Part shown: positions 35,419 to 46,620 of the stretch, one piece after another
Layout of the letters: every line of letters starts with the position of its first letter
How positions within the stretch are numbered: the first letter of the stretch is position 1
NCBI RefSeq assembly: GCF_016802725.1
Contig: NC_052670.1
Location: forward strand, 15,343,641-15,407,640
Direction of reading: 5' to 3'
DNA length: 64,000 nt
From: Solenopsis invicta
Taxonomy: Eukaryota; Arthropoda; Insecta; Hymenoptera; Formicidae
Notes under the pieces: generated by a model
What the model was told of the DNA's origin: nothing
Databases searched by the model: none
Seen by the model: only the letters and a program-made list of their open reading frames with translations
Position numbers and translations under genes: made by a program

Positions 35419-36469
35419 CATAATAAAATGTAAATATAAAATTGATAAGTTTTTGTGATATAAAAGAATACTCTCACTTAAAGAACAAATGCCCATAATG
35501 CATTTATCTTATTAATTGTTTATTATTTATTAGATACTTGTTTTATTTAATATTTATTAATTTGAATTTTTTTCAAACATAATCAAAAAGTAGGCTAATT
35601 TTAACCTGGGATTAAAGATACACATGCTAAATATTCCTGATAATGATGAATTTTATAATTCTTTTTTTTAATACACTTGATTTATTAACTTTGCATTTAT
35701 TGAGAAATAATTATAAAATTAACCGGTTAAAAAAGAATCGTGTTATAATTAACAGTTAAATATATAAAGTTGGACACGTTAATAATTTTTAAAAACTAAA
35801 TTGAATTAAAGTTAACGGTTTATAAAATTAATTTAGTTACGTTAAAAAAATTACATGAACCAAAAATTAATTTAGTTGAAAATTGCGTTAAATTAAAAGT
35901 CAATTTTGAAAAGCTTTATTTATTTATATTAAATTAAAATGTTATAATTTTTTAAAGTTAGATTATTTCAGCTAATAAAACAATTACAAAACAAATTATC
36001 AAATAAATTTAATTATAATATTATTTAATTTCTAAATTTATTTTGTCAGTTAAATTTACTTGAAATAACAAAGAATATTGTCTTTTTACCTGCTTTTTTT
36101 ACAATTTTGTATTTTTTCTAGGTAAATTTTTTATTTAAGAGAAAAGTTAATAAGTTCAAAATTATGTGTTTTAAAGATTGCTACTTCAAATTAAAAATTT
36201 ACTTGAAATTAAGTATATAATTAAACATTATTAACTTTTAATTTTTTAAATAGTTATTACCCAACCCTGGTTAAATATAAGCAAGTTTTATTTCAATTTT
36301 AAATAAAAATAAATAAAAATATATTGAAATTTATTAATAATATAATACATCTTATTATCAACTTATTCCAATCTTGAGACCATTTGACATAAGCAACGTA
36401 CTCGAAACACATAAATTTCTTTTATTGGCTACTTATTCATTTAATTATAATTATCTTAAATAGTCTAAT
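34741..36469. other. AT-rich non-coding stretch
   Basis: Contains an (AT)n tract at 35372-35409. On the minus strand near 35120-35165 is a TGAAGAGGACG...TTGAAACGCTTGCG motif similar to the retroelement-tail motif at 29955. From about 35560 to 36260 the sequence is a long run of TTAATTTAA-like words with no ORF. Confidence 0.55.
35372..35409. repeat. (AT)n microsatellite
   Basis: About 19 uninterrupted AT units. Confidence 0.95.
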
Positions 36470-36472
36470 CTA

Positions 36473-36700
36473 GAGTCCTATATAAAGAGAGAAGCGACAT
36501 CGAACCCCCACAGCCTTCAGTATCCAATTGAGTCCTCCACCGCCATTTTGGGACCACTCTAACGTCATCAAACACCATTCGTATCATTCTACAAACAGCT
36601 GTGGTCACAATATGGCTGCTCGCTTAGTCAATCAAGTATCAATCAGATTACCAATCAGAGCTTCGGACATCAATGTCGCTTCTCTCTTTATATAGGACTC
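36473..36700. mobile_element. TA-flanked foldback MITE with TATA-like arms
   Basis: Inverted ends are near identical for over 30 bp: GAGTCCTATATAAAGAGAGA followed by AGCGACAT. TA flanks both sides (36471-36472, 36701-36702), suggesting a Tc1/mariner-type target. Further in, diverged inverted blocks GCCATTTTGGGACCAC and (read backwards) GCCATATTGTGACCAC also match. Several CCAAT/ATTGG-like words lie between. Non-coding, 228 bp. Each arm has a TATATAAAG directed into the element. Confidence 0.75.
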
Positions 36701-36829
36701 TAGTGTAATCAGTTTAATGTATCGAGTTAATATAAAATTAGCTTTCTCGATAAATATCAGTTTTGTCTGAGAAAATTAAGAAAAGGCTGAAAAGTTGATT
36801 AATTATTTCTAGTCTCGTCTACTCGCTTT

Positions 36830-37345
36830 ATCGAGATGTTACTCGTTTCATAAATTTCTCAGCGAGTTCAGCCCATGAGAAACCACAATTGATTATCGCA
36901 GTTTCGCTGCAATCGCGAAGCGAAACTCGCACGCCGTGCAATTCCCCTAACGTCTCGACGCGACGCGACAACCACGGAATACTTCCCGTCCGGGATATTG
37001 CAATTTACGCACGCGACACGCTCGTACTTTCTGATTTATCCTCGTAATATGCGCGAACTAGTGTTGTTTATAGCATTAGCAAAACGGCAGGCAAGCAAGC
37101 GGGCAGGCAGGCGCGACATGCAGGCAGCGCGCGGCAATTAACCGCGAGAGTATTAGAGAGACGTGTGTCTCCGACCGGCGATAATTATCGGCCCAGCCGG
37201 GTGGTATACTCGTCACGCGCCGAAGAGGAGAGCCACCCGAAGATGATTCTTCCCGGTTCTCTCGCGGTTTAATCTTACTCGGTGTCCCAGCGAGAGACGT
37301 GCAACACGCGCCCACCCGCGCGTCTCGAAATCTCGCTTCTTGGGA

Positions 37346-37377
<32 letters not shown>

Positions 37378-37765
37378 TCGCGGAGCTTCATTAAGGCCTG
37401 TAAATACGACGGTATAAAGCCGCGCGAGCGGTGTATTTGTCGAGAAAGTAAATCGAAGACGTACGCGAGAGAAGTATCCGGAATCCCCGACTTTCGCCCC
37501 GCGGCGACAATATCCTTTCCAACCGTTCCTAAGAGAGCCATTCGTCCGTGAGAAAACTCCAGCGACCGCACACAAGCGGTATGCGCGCGCGATCGTATAA
37601 GCAGATATTGCTGGGAAGTTAAAGCGGATTAGAGGCTCTCGGAAGTATCGATTCGATCTCGAAAGAGTACGTTTATCGTTAAAAATAAAAATGAAATGGA
37701 TTTTATAGCGACACTGCGTCCCTTTCCCGCCTCACGTTCCCAATTCTTAATAACGCTATGGCTAT
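36830..37765. other. GC-rich island, no gene called
   Basis: Contains the GTC microsatellite at 37351 and a CAGG/CAGC-rich patch at 37085-37130. The overlapping frames 37076-37575 read through the trinucleotide repeat (poly-Asp, poly-Thr or poly-Val depending on frame). Confidence 0.55.
37351..37377. repeat. (GTC)9 microsatellite
   Basis: Nine uninterrupted GTC units. Confidence 0.95.
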
Positions 37766-40260
37766 CGCGAAATTATCCGCTTGCTTTTATTGGTATTGTT
37801 TACCTGAAATGGCTCGCTATCAATGAAATTCCTTTAGGTGTTATGAATTATTGCAAGGAATGCACGTGAAAAATATGTAGTTTTGATAACATGTACTTTT
37901 TACTAATATCTTTTATATCAATTATGTTTTATCTGCGTGTATTTATGCAAATGATCTAGAACATTATTTTAATTTTATAATACAACGTGAAAAATGACAA
38001 ATTATCTCTAAATGTTTGGCACTTTATTGGTCCAATCATAGGTGATTTGCGTCTGACCACTTTTCTATCTATTTAAGTGGTTCAAAAAATCTCAAAGTAT
38101 TCTTGAACATATGTTCAAGTAGAACAAATGTTTATAATTTATTTTGGAAAAAAAAATAGAGAAAAGTCATCAATACTGGCGTACTGCTTTACTTTTGGAT
38201 AATATTTCTTAAACAAGTGCTAAAATATAACTTGCGTAAAAATAAAACATGCGTGCAAACTAAAAAATGTCTTTTATCAGATAGTATAGCAGTTTTTATA
38301 ATACTGTATTCCGTATTTTGTAATAATTAATGTTATCGCAACCCAAAAGGAGCGTTTAAGAAATTGAGCTGTGTCCTAAAGCTGGCACAGGAGGCAGTAT
38401 AATAGCAGAGTTCAGAAACAATTTTGTAGGGAAAGAGTTATATAGCTGTAAAATAAATTGATGATAAACTAAGTAATAAAATATACTTTTATGTATGAAA
38501 CAACAAAATTAATAAAATTAAAAAGCTAAAATTATATCTTTTCACTTTATATTTTTTCTGACACCTTATTAGTGTATAGTGTATATGGTACACAAATCTG
38601 CCGTGTTTGAAGATAATTAATAAATAGAAAATAAAATATCTGTCTTCTAATTGAAGATTTCATAATACTATCTATTCTCACGAAGAGCGATTTTATGTTC
38701 CAAATCGCACTATGAGGTAAATATAAAAGTGAAAAATACAAACGAAATAGTTTTAGGACGTTACAAGCATGTAAAATCCAATATTATCAATAATAAACAT
38801 TATTGTTTATTATTGTTTAACCTATGCGAGAGAAAATAGTGCAAATTTTATTGACGCTTTCCAAAAATTTGTTTTTAGCAGATTTTATATCAAAATAAGT
38901 TATAAATGTAAGTCATGTGTCATTTTAAGAAATCTATTCAAGTATTGCCGACTTTTCTACATAATTATCAAGAATTAATCACAAAAAATTATTTGATTCA
39001 AAAACTTGTAACATTTATAATAAATATTATTATATTATAAATAATAAAAACATTAAGGTTTTCTAATTTAGGTATGAAGCTTTGAAAATGATACAGGAAT
39101 TCCAATTTTTTCAAGAAATATTCAGGAATATAAAAACAGTGATTTTCAATAAAGGATAAATATGAAATCAAACATCGTAAAAAATAAGCTATTTTCTTAT
39201 ATTTTGATGCAAAGTAATGTCTTCTCCAAGAAGCTCAAAATGTTGTTTTGCTCATACATAATGCGATTCGACGCCTCAATTTTGTTCACAAAATCCATTA
39301 TTTTAAATAAATAATTTTTTTAGAAAAGTCTTTTTTAAATAACAGAAATTTAGACGTTAATTTAGAATATAAATACTAAAAATTTTTAGAATGATATCAT
39401 TTTATACAATTTTTACAAAATTTTTATTTTTCACAAAAGTCTGTAATCTTGAGTCACTAGTACTCGACATGGAAATCAACTCGACGGTCTCGATCACGCA
39501 TCACTGCATAGAGATTTATTCCATCACAATTTTTTTTTTTTTTACGGAAAGATAAGGATTTGGGAGTTTTTGAAATTCCGAGAAACTTCCATGAATAAAA
39601 ATCGTGATTCACGTTTGAAGAGAAAGGGTTAACCTTTATGATATAATATGCAAAAAGATGTCCCGTATTACAATCTTGGATAAATCACGACCGAACATTT
39701 TCTTCATTTATTCAAAGTGATTCGAAAAAATTTCTGAAAACTTATATAAACGTACTTTCACGTTTTCAGAACAAATAACTATACTTCTTTTTGGAAAAAA
39801 ATAAAAGATATAATTTATAATTACCGTTGAAATTTTGAGAAATTTCCGTAGGTAGAATTCGGTTACGGAATATCCATAATTGGGCCTAAGAGTAAATAAA
39901 AATTATCACGACTGTCTTGTCGTTATCGCTAAGTAGCTAACAAACAAGACAACATTGTAAAAGTATAACATGTTGCCATTACTTAGTACGTAATGATTTA
40001 TTACTTTTTTTTTAGAGTGGCATTCTGTAGTTTAAGTCGCTATTTGATTATAGCTCAATATGATATCAATAGTGGTCTTTATTAATCACAATACAGTTCA
40101 TAAGCATGTATTGTACAATGCACTTGTAAACCAATGATAAAAGCAACAATAAAATTCGTTATCGTCACTGTAAAATGTAACGACGTTACTAATAGAAAAG
40201 ATAGGGATTGTTATCAAAGAAAGTAACGATTACACTAACGGCGTTACATGCTACCCCTGC
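37766..40260. other. AT-rich non-coding stretch
   Basis: 2.5 kb with no ORF above 64 codons. Includes a small inverted repeat AATAATAAACATTATTGTTTA near 38788 and a poly-T run at 39531. No element recognised. Confidence 0.6.
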
Positions 40261-40631
40261 TAACAGGCTAAGCTGTATGGATTCATACAAGGGACGCGAA
40301 GATATACCTACGCATCGAGCTTAATATCTTAAAAGGCATTTTCCGACGCAACAATGAGAGTTTTGATGGCATCTTGATGCAAGTTAAGCTTGCGCCAAGC
40401 TTTACCGTCGAGCTTTACCGTCGCGCTTTATTTATCTCGATGAACACAGTTTCGTCACACTTCAACCGTAGGCGTCTTTCTATACGAACGGAGGATACGT
40501 GCAAAGGGAATTGCATGCGGGGAGGATGCATTAAGGATTCTAGGACACGAGGAAGAGATAAGGCACCGTGCGCGCGGCGCGGTGCGGCGCGCTGCAACGC
40601 CGGGGTATGCAGATATCGGTGCATGGCGCGC

Positions 40632-40661
40632 GCATAATGCACACGGTCAATTATTTCCGCG
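40632..40661. promoter_or_regulatory. Duplicated 30-mer, copy 1
   Basis: Begins GCATAATGCACACGG and ends AATTATTTCCGCG. It matches 44110-44139 at 28 of 30 positions, while the flanks do not align. Contains an octamer-like ATGCA and a homeodomain-type AATTA core. Regulatory role is inference. Confidence 0.4.
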
Positions 40662-40704
40662 CTATCGAGCAAAGGACTCGCGGAGAAAAAGTGGTAGGGG
40701 AAAT

Positions 40705-40724
40705 GAGAGAGAGAGAGAGAGAGA
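40705..40724. repeat. (GA)n microsatellite
   Basis: Ten GA units, 44 bp downstream of the duplicated 30-mer. Confidence 0.9.
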
Positions 40725-41159
40725 CGAGGCAAATGCGCGGAGGACGTTCGTCTTTAATAGGTTGATTTTTTAATACTTCGCTGAGCATACGCGCGGAATA
40801 CGTGCCGACGAATAAGTAATCGGATGGGATTTCAGGGCACGACCGCGGAAGATAAAATCCCGTGGTATGGGTGGAGTATGAGCGCGCAGCGTCGTGACCG
40901 CCGTGTAACGCGGTCAGTTAATTATTTTGCTCGCTTGACTCCACCGGAAAAAAAGGGGAAGGAAGAAAAGGAAGAAACGTTTACGAAATGAAATTAAAAA
41001 TTCCACTTCCGCGAAACTTATTTCGACCGCACTGCGAAGAAATTCCGTTTTTGAAACCGCAGCTCACTGCGGTTTTATACTTCATACGTATGAAAAGTTA
41101 CTGCGATATGATAGGGAAGAAGGTGGTATTGCGGCGACCCGTTTTCATTTTATGCAATA

Positions 41160-41280
41160 AATTTGTTAATAATTAATTTTGAACTGAAAATTCAACGATT
41201 ATATGCATCAAACTGTTCTTCAATAGATTCCAGACTTAAAGTTATGATGTATATTTACATATTACATTGAATGTTATTTA
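41160..41280 (+). repeat. Direct repeat, copy 1
   Basis: TTAATAATTAATTTTGAACT, then ATATGCATCAAACTGTTCTTCAA. A diverged copy lies 985 bp downstream at about 42150-42270. Confidence 0.6.
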
Positions 41281-41599
41281 TAAAAGAGTAGCGACACTGC
41301 GTAAAGAGTCGAAGAGAAAGAGAATAATATAGTCCACAAGAATAAATTTAAAATTAGTTTTAATTAAAAGTATTAATTACAGTGTTTTGTTATAATATTA
41401 TACATTTGTTCAAAATAAAGAGAAAATTTTGCGGAATACGTTCAAATGTATACATGATCGTACACATAAACCTAATACATATATAGACTGCAGTACCGAG
41501 AATCTATAATACATGTAATGTAAACTGTAGTTTCTCAAATAACTACTTCGGTATGAAAACTTTAAAATAGAAGCCACGCTGGGCTTATTGAAACATCAG

Positions 41600-42100
41600 A
41601 GAAAGAGGTAGTAATATAGCTGCTGTAAGGCCCGATTGTTCCACCTTTTAGTAAGCACCAAGTAAATTTAACTGTTAGGTAAACCTATACGGATACGTTT
41701 AAATTTACTTGGTACTTACCAAAAGGTGGAACAATCGGACCTAAGTAATATGACTACTCCCGTTATCTCTGTTGGTACATAACCAATTTTAACGATTGCT
41801 TATGGAATTATTTGTTTAGTAACTTGCCATTATATAGTGGCGCTAATATGTCAATACACAATAGCCGGCAACTGTTATAAGGCATTTTTACTATTCAGCA
41901 TTTCGAAACTTTTTCAAGATATTTTAGCATTTAATGACTTCCTCATTGTTCTAAACTTGAACGTATTATTATACGAATGTAAATATAGATTTGAGCGTTT
42001 TTTTTTCATTATTTAACTTTTTCTTCGATTATGTGTTGCTGTACATATTTTGAATTATGCAAAGTTAAACATGGAATATTGCTAATATGGGTCTTTATGC
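41600..42100 (+). repeat. Dispersed repeat D, copy 2
   Basis: Shares ordered blocks with 17150-17520 (CTTATGGAATTATTTGTTTA, AACTTTTTCAAG, ATTTTAGCAT, CAAAGTTAAACATGGAAT). It is interrupted near its left side by the MITE at 41629-41741. The word GGTAGTAATATRG occurs before and after the unit. Flanked by the direct repeats at 41160 and 42150. Confidence 0.55.
41629..41741. mobile_element. PIF/Harbinger-like MITE with TAA target duplication
   Basis: A compact 113-bp element. The ends GGCCCGATTGTTCCACCTTT and (read backwards) GGTCCGATTGTTCCACCTTT match, and the arms extend to CCAAGTAAATTT. Flanked by TAA on both sides (41626-41628, 41742-41744), the 3-bp TWA duplication typical of this superfamily. 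Related ends at 5121. Confidence 0.75.
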
Positions 42101-42149
42101 ATAGAGGAGAAGGTAGTAATATGGTACCCATTTACATCTTATTGAATAA

Positions 42150-42270
42150 CTATGTTAATAATTAATTTGCAATTGAAACTTGAACAATTATATTCATCAA
42201 ACTGTTCTTCAAAAATGTTAGAGTTATAAAATTCTCAAATTGAAATATTTATTACTTAGGACATGATTTA
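42150..42270 (+). repeat. Direct repeat, copy 2
   Basis: TTAATAATTAATTTGCAATT, then ATATTCATCAAACTGTTCTTCAA, matching 41160-41280. The pair could be remains of long terminal repeats or of a tandem duplication; no LTR-type internal coding sequence is visible. Confidence 0.55.
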
Positions 42271-42421
42271 TAAAAAATGTGATGCAATATATAATCGGTG
42301 GAGGAGGAAATTGCATGCACAGAATTGGGTAAAAAGTGACTACATAATTTTCTACACAAAAATACACACTCGGATTTGCAACGTAGTGTCGTCTCTGACA
42401 ACGAGACCGAGTCGCGCGCGA

Positions 42422-43542
42422 TGGTTACGATATGGTTAGGAAACGGCAGTAGGCATGAACATCGATACATTTTAATTGCAAACCCAAATCTTGGACAGCG
42501 GTGATGTAGAACGATCGACGAGTGCGTCGCGAGTGATTAGTATCGCGCGAGTAAATAACAACAACAAAATGTAAGGTTACTCACCCCCTCTTCCCGGTTG
42601 CGCTGCCCGATGTCGACCAAGCATCTGCTGCTCCTTTTCTCGGAATCCTTCGTAGCACTGCTTCTCTATAGCACTCGCATATGCGCCTTTATTACCGAAA
42701 CGCAACGAAACCAATTGCGCAAGCCGTAAGTTATTCCCGATTAAACGCGATGAGAGACCGCTTCGCTGCGCTGCGTCTCCGTGGCGTTCCGTTAGCGAGA
42801 AAGAGCGTCGACAGCGGATGACGTCAGCGTCACGTCGGCAACTTCACTCCGATTTACCGCCGCGACGCGACGCGAGTCGAACTAGAGTTAAGATGCCGAA
42901 TCGACGCCGTTGACCTTTTACTTTCTATATACAACGCGTTTACGTGCGTTACAGGACGCGTTAAACACCTTGTGCGTGCACGGAAGCCATCTCGATTAGT
43001 CGTCTCGATTTCGGCCTCTTAACCCTCGCTCGACTCGCGCGATAAATCGAAGTCGCGATAGTCGTGACATTGCGATAGTCGTGACGTCGCGATAGTCGTG
43101 ACGTCGCGATAGTCGTGACGTCATCCGCTATCGGCGCTCTTTCCCGCCAACGGAACGCCACGAAGACGTCGCATAGCAAAGCGTTCTCGAATCGCGTTTA
43201 ATCGAGAATTATACGGCGCAGCCTGCATAATTGATCCTGTATTCGTTGCATTTCGGTAATAAACGCGCGCGTATGAGGTCGGTGTGTAAGTGCTACGGAG
43301 AAGCAGCGTTGCGAAGGATTCCGAGAGGAGCGGCAGAGGGTTGGTCGGCGTCAGGCAGTGCGACCGCGGAGAGGGGTAAATAACCTGTTATTTACTTGTT
43401 GTTATTTACTCGCGCGGTATTAATCGCTCGCGACGCACTTGCGCCGCGTGTCTCGTCGATCGTTTTACGTCACCGCTGTCCAAGATTTGGGCCTGCAATT
43501 GAAATGCATCGATGTTCATGCCTACTGCCGTTTCGTAACCAC
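42422..43542. repeat. GC-rich long inverted repeat
   Basis: The left arm ~42422-42832 and right arm ~43112-43542 are inverted copies over their whole length with scattered substitutions and indels. Matching landmarks are AAACGGCAGTAGGCATGAAC, CCAAATCTTGGACAGCGGTG, CGCGCGAGTAAATAACAAC, TCTCGGAATCCTTCG, GTGGCGTTCCGTT and AGCGGATGACGTCA. The spacer is about 280 bp. Short frames in both arms read the same MxRCSCLLPF peptide but stop soon after. It differs from the AT-rich MITEs in GC content, arm length and lack of sharp ends. It could be a foldback element, an inverted duplication or a hairpin-RNA locus. Confidence 0.75.
43054..43121. repeat. 17-bp tandem array, four units
   Basis: Four units of CGCGATAGTCGTGACGT. 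Units 3 and 4 are identical, unit 2 differs at its first base, and unit 1 ends in AT. The last unit runs into the right arm so that its end plus the next base makes TGACGTCA. Lies at the inner edge of the long inverted repeat. Confidence 0.9.
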
Positions 43543-43993
43543 TGTCTTGTAGTGCGCGATTGTGTGTTGTTGTTACTTTTTACACATTTATGCGCGTGCA
43601 TTTCTTTTATATGCTTAGACGCGAAATTTAACACTGATATACGTCTAAGCGAGTAAAAAGTACAAATATTACACGCATAAATTTAATTTAATGCATAAAA
43701 AATACGAATGCGCAAAGAGTGACTATACGTTTTGCACACTTGGATTTGTAATGTTCGCACTACATTTTTCTTACTCTCGTGTCGACCTCGCTACATCCGT
43801 TCTCCGAAAAATTCTTTCCGTTATTGTTACATTGCAGGAAGATATTCTTTCTGTGACCTCTCGCTTTCCATTCCGCGAAATCGCGGGGAACGACATTCCT
43901 TTCACAGACGCGATATTTCGTCCACTTTGGAGACGGCGACTGCCGCGCGACCCGAGAGAATTCCGGGTCGCAGGCGAGAGGAAGTGAGAGAAG

Positions 43994-44002
<9 letters not shown>

Positions 44003-44056
<54 letters not shown>
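44003..44056. repeat. (AG)n microsatellite, 27 units
   Basis: Uninterrupted AG dinucleotides, 53 bp upstream of the second copy of the duplicated 30-mer. Confidence 0.95.
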
Positions 44057-44059
<3 letters not shown>

Positions 44060-44109
44060 GAGATAAGATACGCCGTGATGCAATGTCGACGATATGCGGA
44101 TACTAAGGT

Positions 44110-44139
44110 GCATAATGCATACGGTTAATTATTTCCGCG
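44110..44139. promoter_or_regulatory. Duplicated 30-mer, copy 2
   Basis: Begins GCATAATGCATACGG and ends AATTATTTCCGCG, with two C-to-T differences from 40632-40661. The first half contains the palindrome ATGCAT. Role unknown. Confidence 0.4.
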
Positions 44140-44975
44140 ATTTCGCGCCGAGCACACTTGGGTAACTACCCCCGCTTTACACCGCGCCATACTCGAACGT
44201 TCGTTGCCCATTCTACCGAAAGGCACCGGGATAATGGAAGGGACGACGAAGGGATGAGGTTCTGTGTTCCAATAACTTCCACGATTAAATCCCTTAATTA
44301 CGGCACTCGTCGTCGTGTTCCCGTTAAGCGACGTCCGACGACTCTCCGACGATCAAAATTGCGCGAAACTTTGTAGTGCCTCAAAGGCGGATATTATATT
44401 CGACCAGACGTGGTAACCGTAAATAGGTATCTCGATAAAAAGACGCGAAATCTGAATAATCCGCAGTACTTATGAACTCATGAAAGAAAATCCTTTGAAT
44501 TACCCGAAAATCTGCTGCTGTGTTGGCGCTAGATGCAAACAAGCGCCACTCGTAGAGCGTGTTAGGCCAAGTTAAGGTCAGTTCACCAGTCAATAAACAA
44601 TTAAAAATAATTTAATGTAATTTTGAACAACTTAATATAATTTTAAGTAAAAAATTCACAAGTATTTCACAACATTTTTTGAAGTTGAATTGACATTTTA
44701 CTCAAAAACATAACAGTTTAATTAAATTTGTGTATGTAAATTAGAAAATATTAATTAATTTGCAATTTATTCAGGAGTAAACAGCTCGTATTTGCAAAGC
44801 AGTCAAAGAAAAGTAAAAAAAAAAAACAGCAAAGCAAGTAGTAATTTTTAACGATAAATTTTATTTCTTTTTAATTATTTAATATACTCAGTACACTACA
44901 ATATTAACAAATACTGCTGAGTATATTAAATGATTAAGAGTTGCTCAGTATTCATTAATGATGCTGAGGAAGATA

Positions 44976-45428
44976 AAGAACGCTTAACAACCCGCATATT
45001 CAAAAAATTCTGAAACTTTGTATAAAAATAAAGGAGTTTTTCCCGTAACACAAAAATATTTTTTGTTTGTGCCCGTTTTTCAGTTTTAAGGGAGTGAAAC
45101 ACTCTTTTGAAAAAATCTGTTTTTTTCTTTCCAAGCGAACATCGTCGAACTATTGTATAAGATAGATAAAAATGTTTTGAATGAAAGTTGAATGGCTTGA
45201 AGAGTACTTTATAACAATAATTAAGAAAACAATTTTTTTGATTAATAATAGTTAATAATAATTAATAATGTTCGTTTGGAAAGAAAAAATTGATTTTTTT
45301 AACAGGGTATTTTACCCCCTAAAACTAAAAACGGGCACAAATAAAAAATATTTTTGTATTACAAAAGAACTCTATTTGTACACAAAATTTCAGAATTTGT
45401 TGAAAATGCGGGTTGCCAAACGTTCCTT
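44976..45428. mobile_element. Long-arm foldback element
   Basis: Arms of about 160 bp (44976-45140, 45270-45428) around a ~130-bp interior. Both arms share AACAACCCGCAT / GGCAACCCGCAT, AATTCTGAAA, ACAAAAATATTTTTT, TTGTGCCCGTTTTT, AGTTTTA-GGG and TTTTTTCTTTCCAA. No ORF. Low-complexity interior with repeated TTAATAATA. No clear target duplication. Confidence 0.75.
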
Positions 45429-46620
45429 GTAAGTAACTCGAAACGTACAGCAATTAAATGATTAGGTAGAAATACAAATTTTACCGTTGTAAACCGTGTT
45501 TAGCTCGTTTTTAGCCTACGACTTTTCCTCGATTGCCTTGCAATTTATTATTTTTAATAATAATAAGTCAATTTAAAGCAAGTTATTATTTTGAAGTCTG
45601 ATCACGTTGATTATTCTCTTAAGCGGTCTGCGTTCACTGGTGATTGTTCAGCGACCGGTGCAGCGACCCTTGTAATAATCCTTTCGGTGCGAACGGGAAA
45701 GCTAACTATAGCGGTATTGGGAGCTTCTGCACAAATCGTGCGACTCGAATATTTAGTAGCGCTAATTCGCCGTCAAGCTATTCGATGTTATCGCGCAAGT
45801 TGCATCGGCCGCGGCATGCAATTCTCACGTGTAATACCCCAGTTAATCGAACTTCATTGGCACCTCCGCAGGGAGGAGAACGGCTTAGGAAGGAGGTTCT
45901 AATATCGCAATAAATTGCTTGCTAGGTTAATTTCCTAACGACATTGCCCCCCAGCTAAGGTGTTATTATATTAATTAACGACTCGTTAACGGGCGTAAAG
46001 TGATGTCGTCCCTCTCCCCCCTTCCCCTCCTCTCTCTCTGTCTATCCCCACCCTCGCTCTCGGCAATTATGCAAGTTCGCATACATACACATATATATTG
46101 CATTGGCGATAAGACCGCAACGTGTCTTCGGCAGCTCGAGTCGACCCTATTATATTTATGTAATTCGCATCCTTTGTCGCGCTAATTATTTCACGTTTTA
46201 ATTAAAATCGCTTGCGCCTGGGCGCATGCACGCTCGCGTGTACATACGTGTCAAGAGAGTGTGCACGAGAATTGTCCGAAGGATATTGCATTAGATCCGC
46301 GTTAATTAACGGCTGGTTAACGATATGCGCGTTTCCGGACGCAGTCGAATGTTGGTAAACATTCACATTCATTCATATTAGCATCGGCGCGCGAAGAGTG
46401 AGAAAGAAAAGGAAACGAACGAAGATCTCGTAATATATAATATAAAATCGTTCGTTGATCCCTGACGAATCGCGTTACTTTTCACTTCGTTAGTCGACGG
46501 ACCCTGACTCCTCTTCATTACGACGTAATGAAACAGCATTAACGGCGCCACCCCGCATTTCGGAGTCTCGTTAAGATTTTCAAAAGATCAAAATTTGCGC
46601 TGCAAATTTATTTGGATAAT
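45429..46620. other. GC-richer island, no gene called
   Basis: The + frame 45591-45902 reads protein-like (TLVIILSVRTGKLTIAVLGA) but starts at a TTG and has little codon-position bias by hand count. A second + frame overlaps it. A pyrimidine-rich tract lies near 46010-46060. Confidence 0.5.

Larger units (their letters stand above)
40261..40990. other. GC-rich island, no gene called
   Basis: Contains a 13-bp tandem pair (AGCTTTACCGTCG twice near 40398-40423), the duplicated 30-mer at 40632 and a GA tract at 40705. Overlapping frames on both strands are unsupported. Confidence 0.5.
43543..44600. other. GC-richer island, no gene called
   Basis: Contains a (GA)n tract at 44003 and the second 30-mer at 44110. 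Frames through the GA tract (plus 43732-44106, minus 43760-44113) are low-complexity artefacts. Confidence 0.5.

Noticed and set aside
43732..44113. Frames of 117-124 codons on both strands
   Set aside because: Artefacts of the (AG)27 microsatellite.
45591..45902. Hydrophobic 103-codon frame
   Set aside because: Starts at TTG with little codon bias and competes with an overlapping frame.
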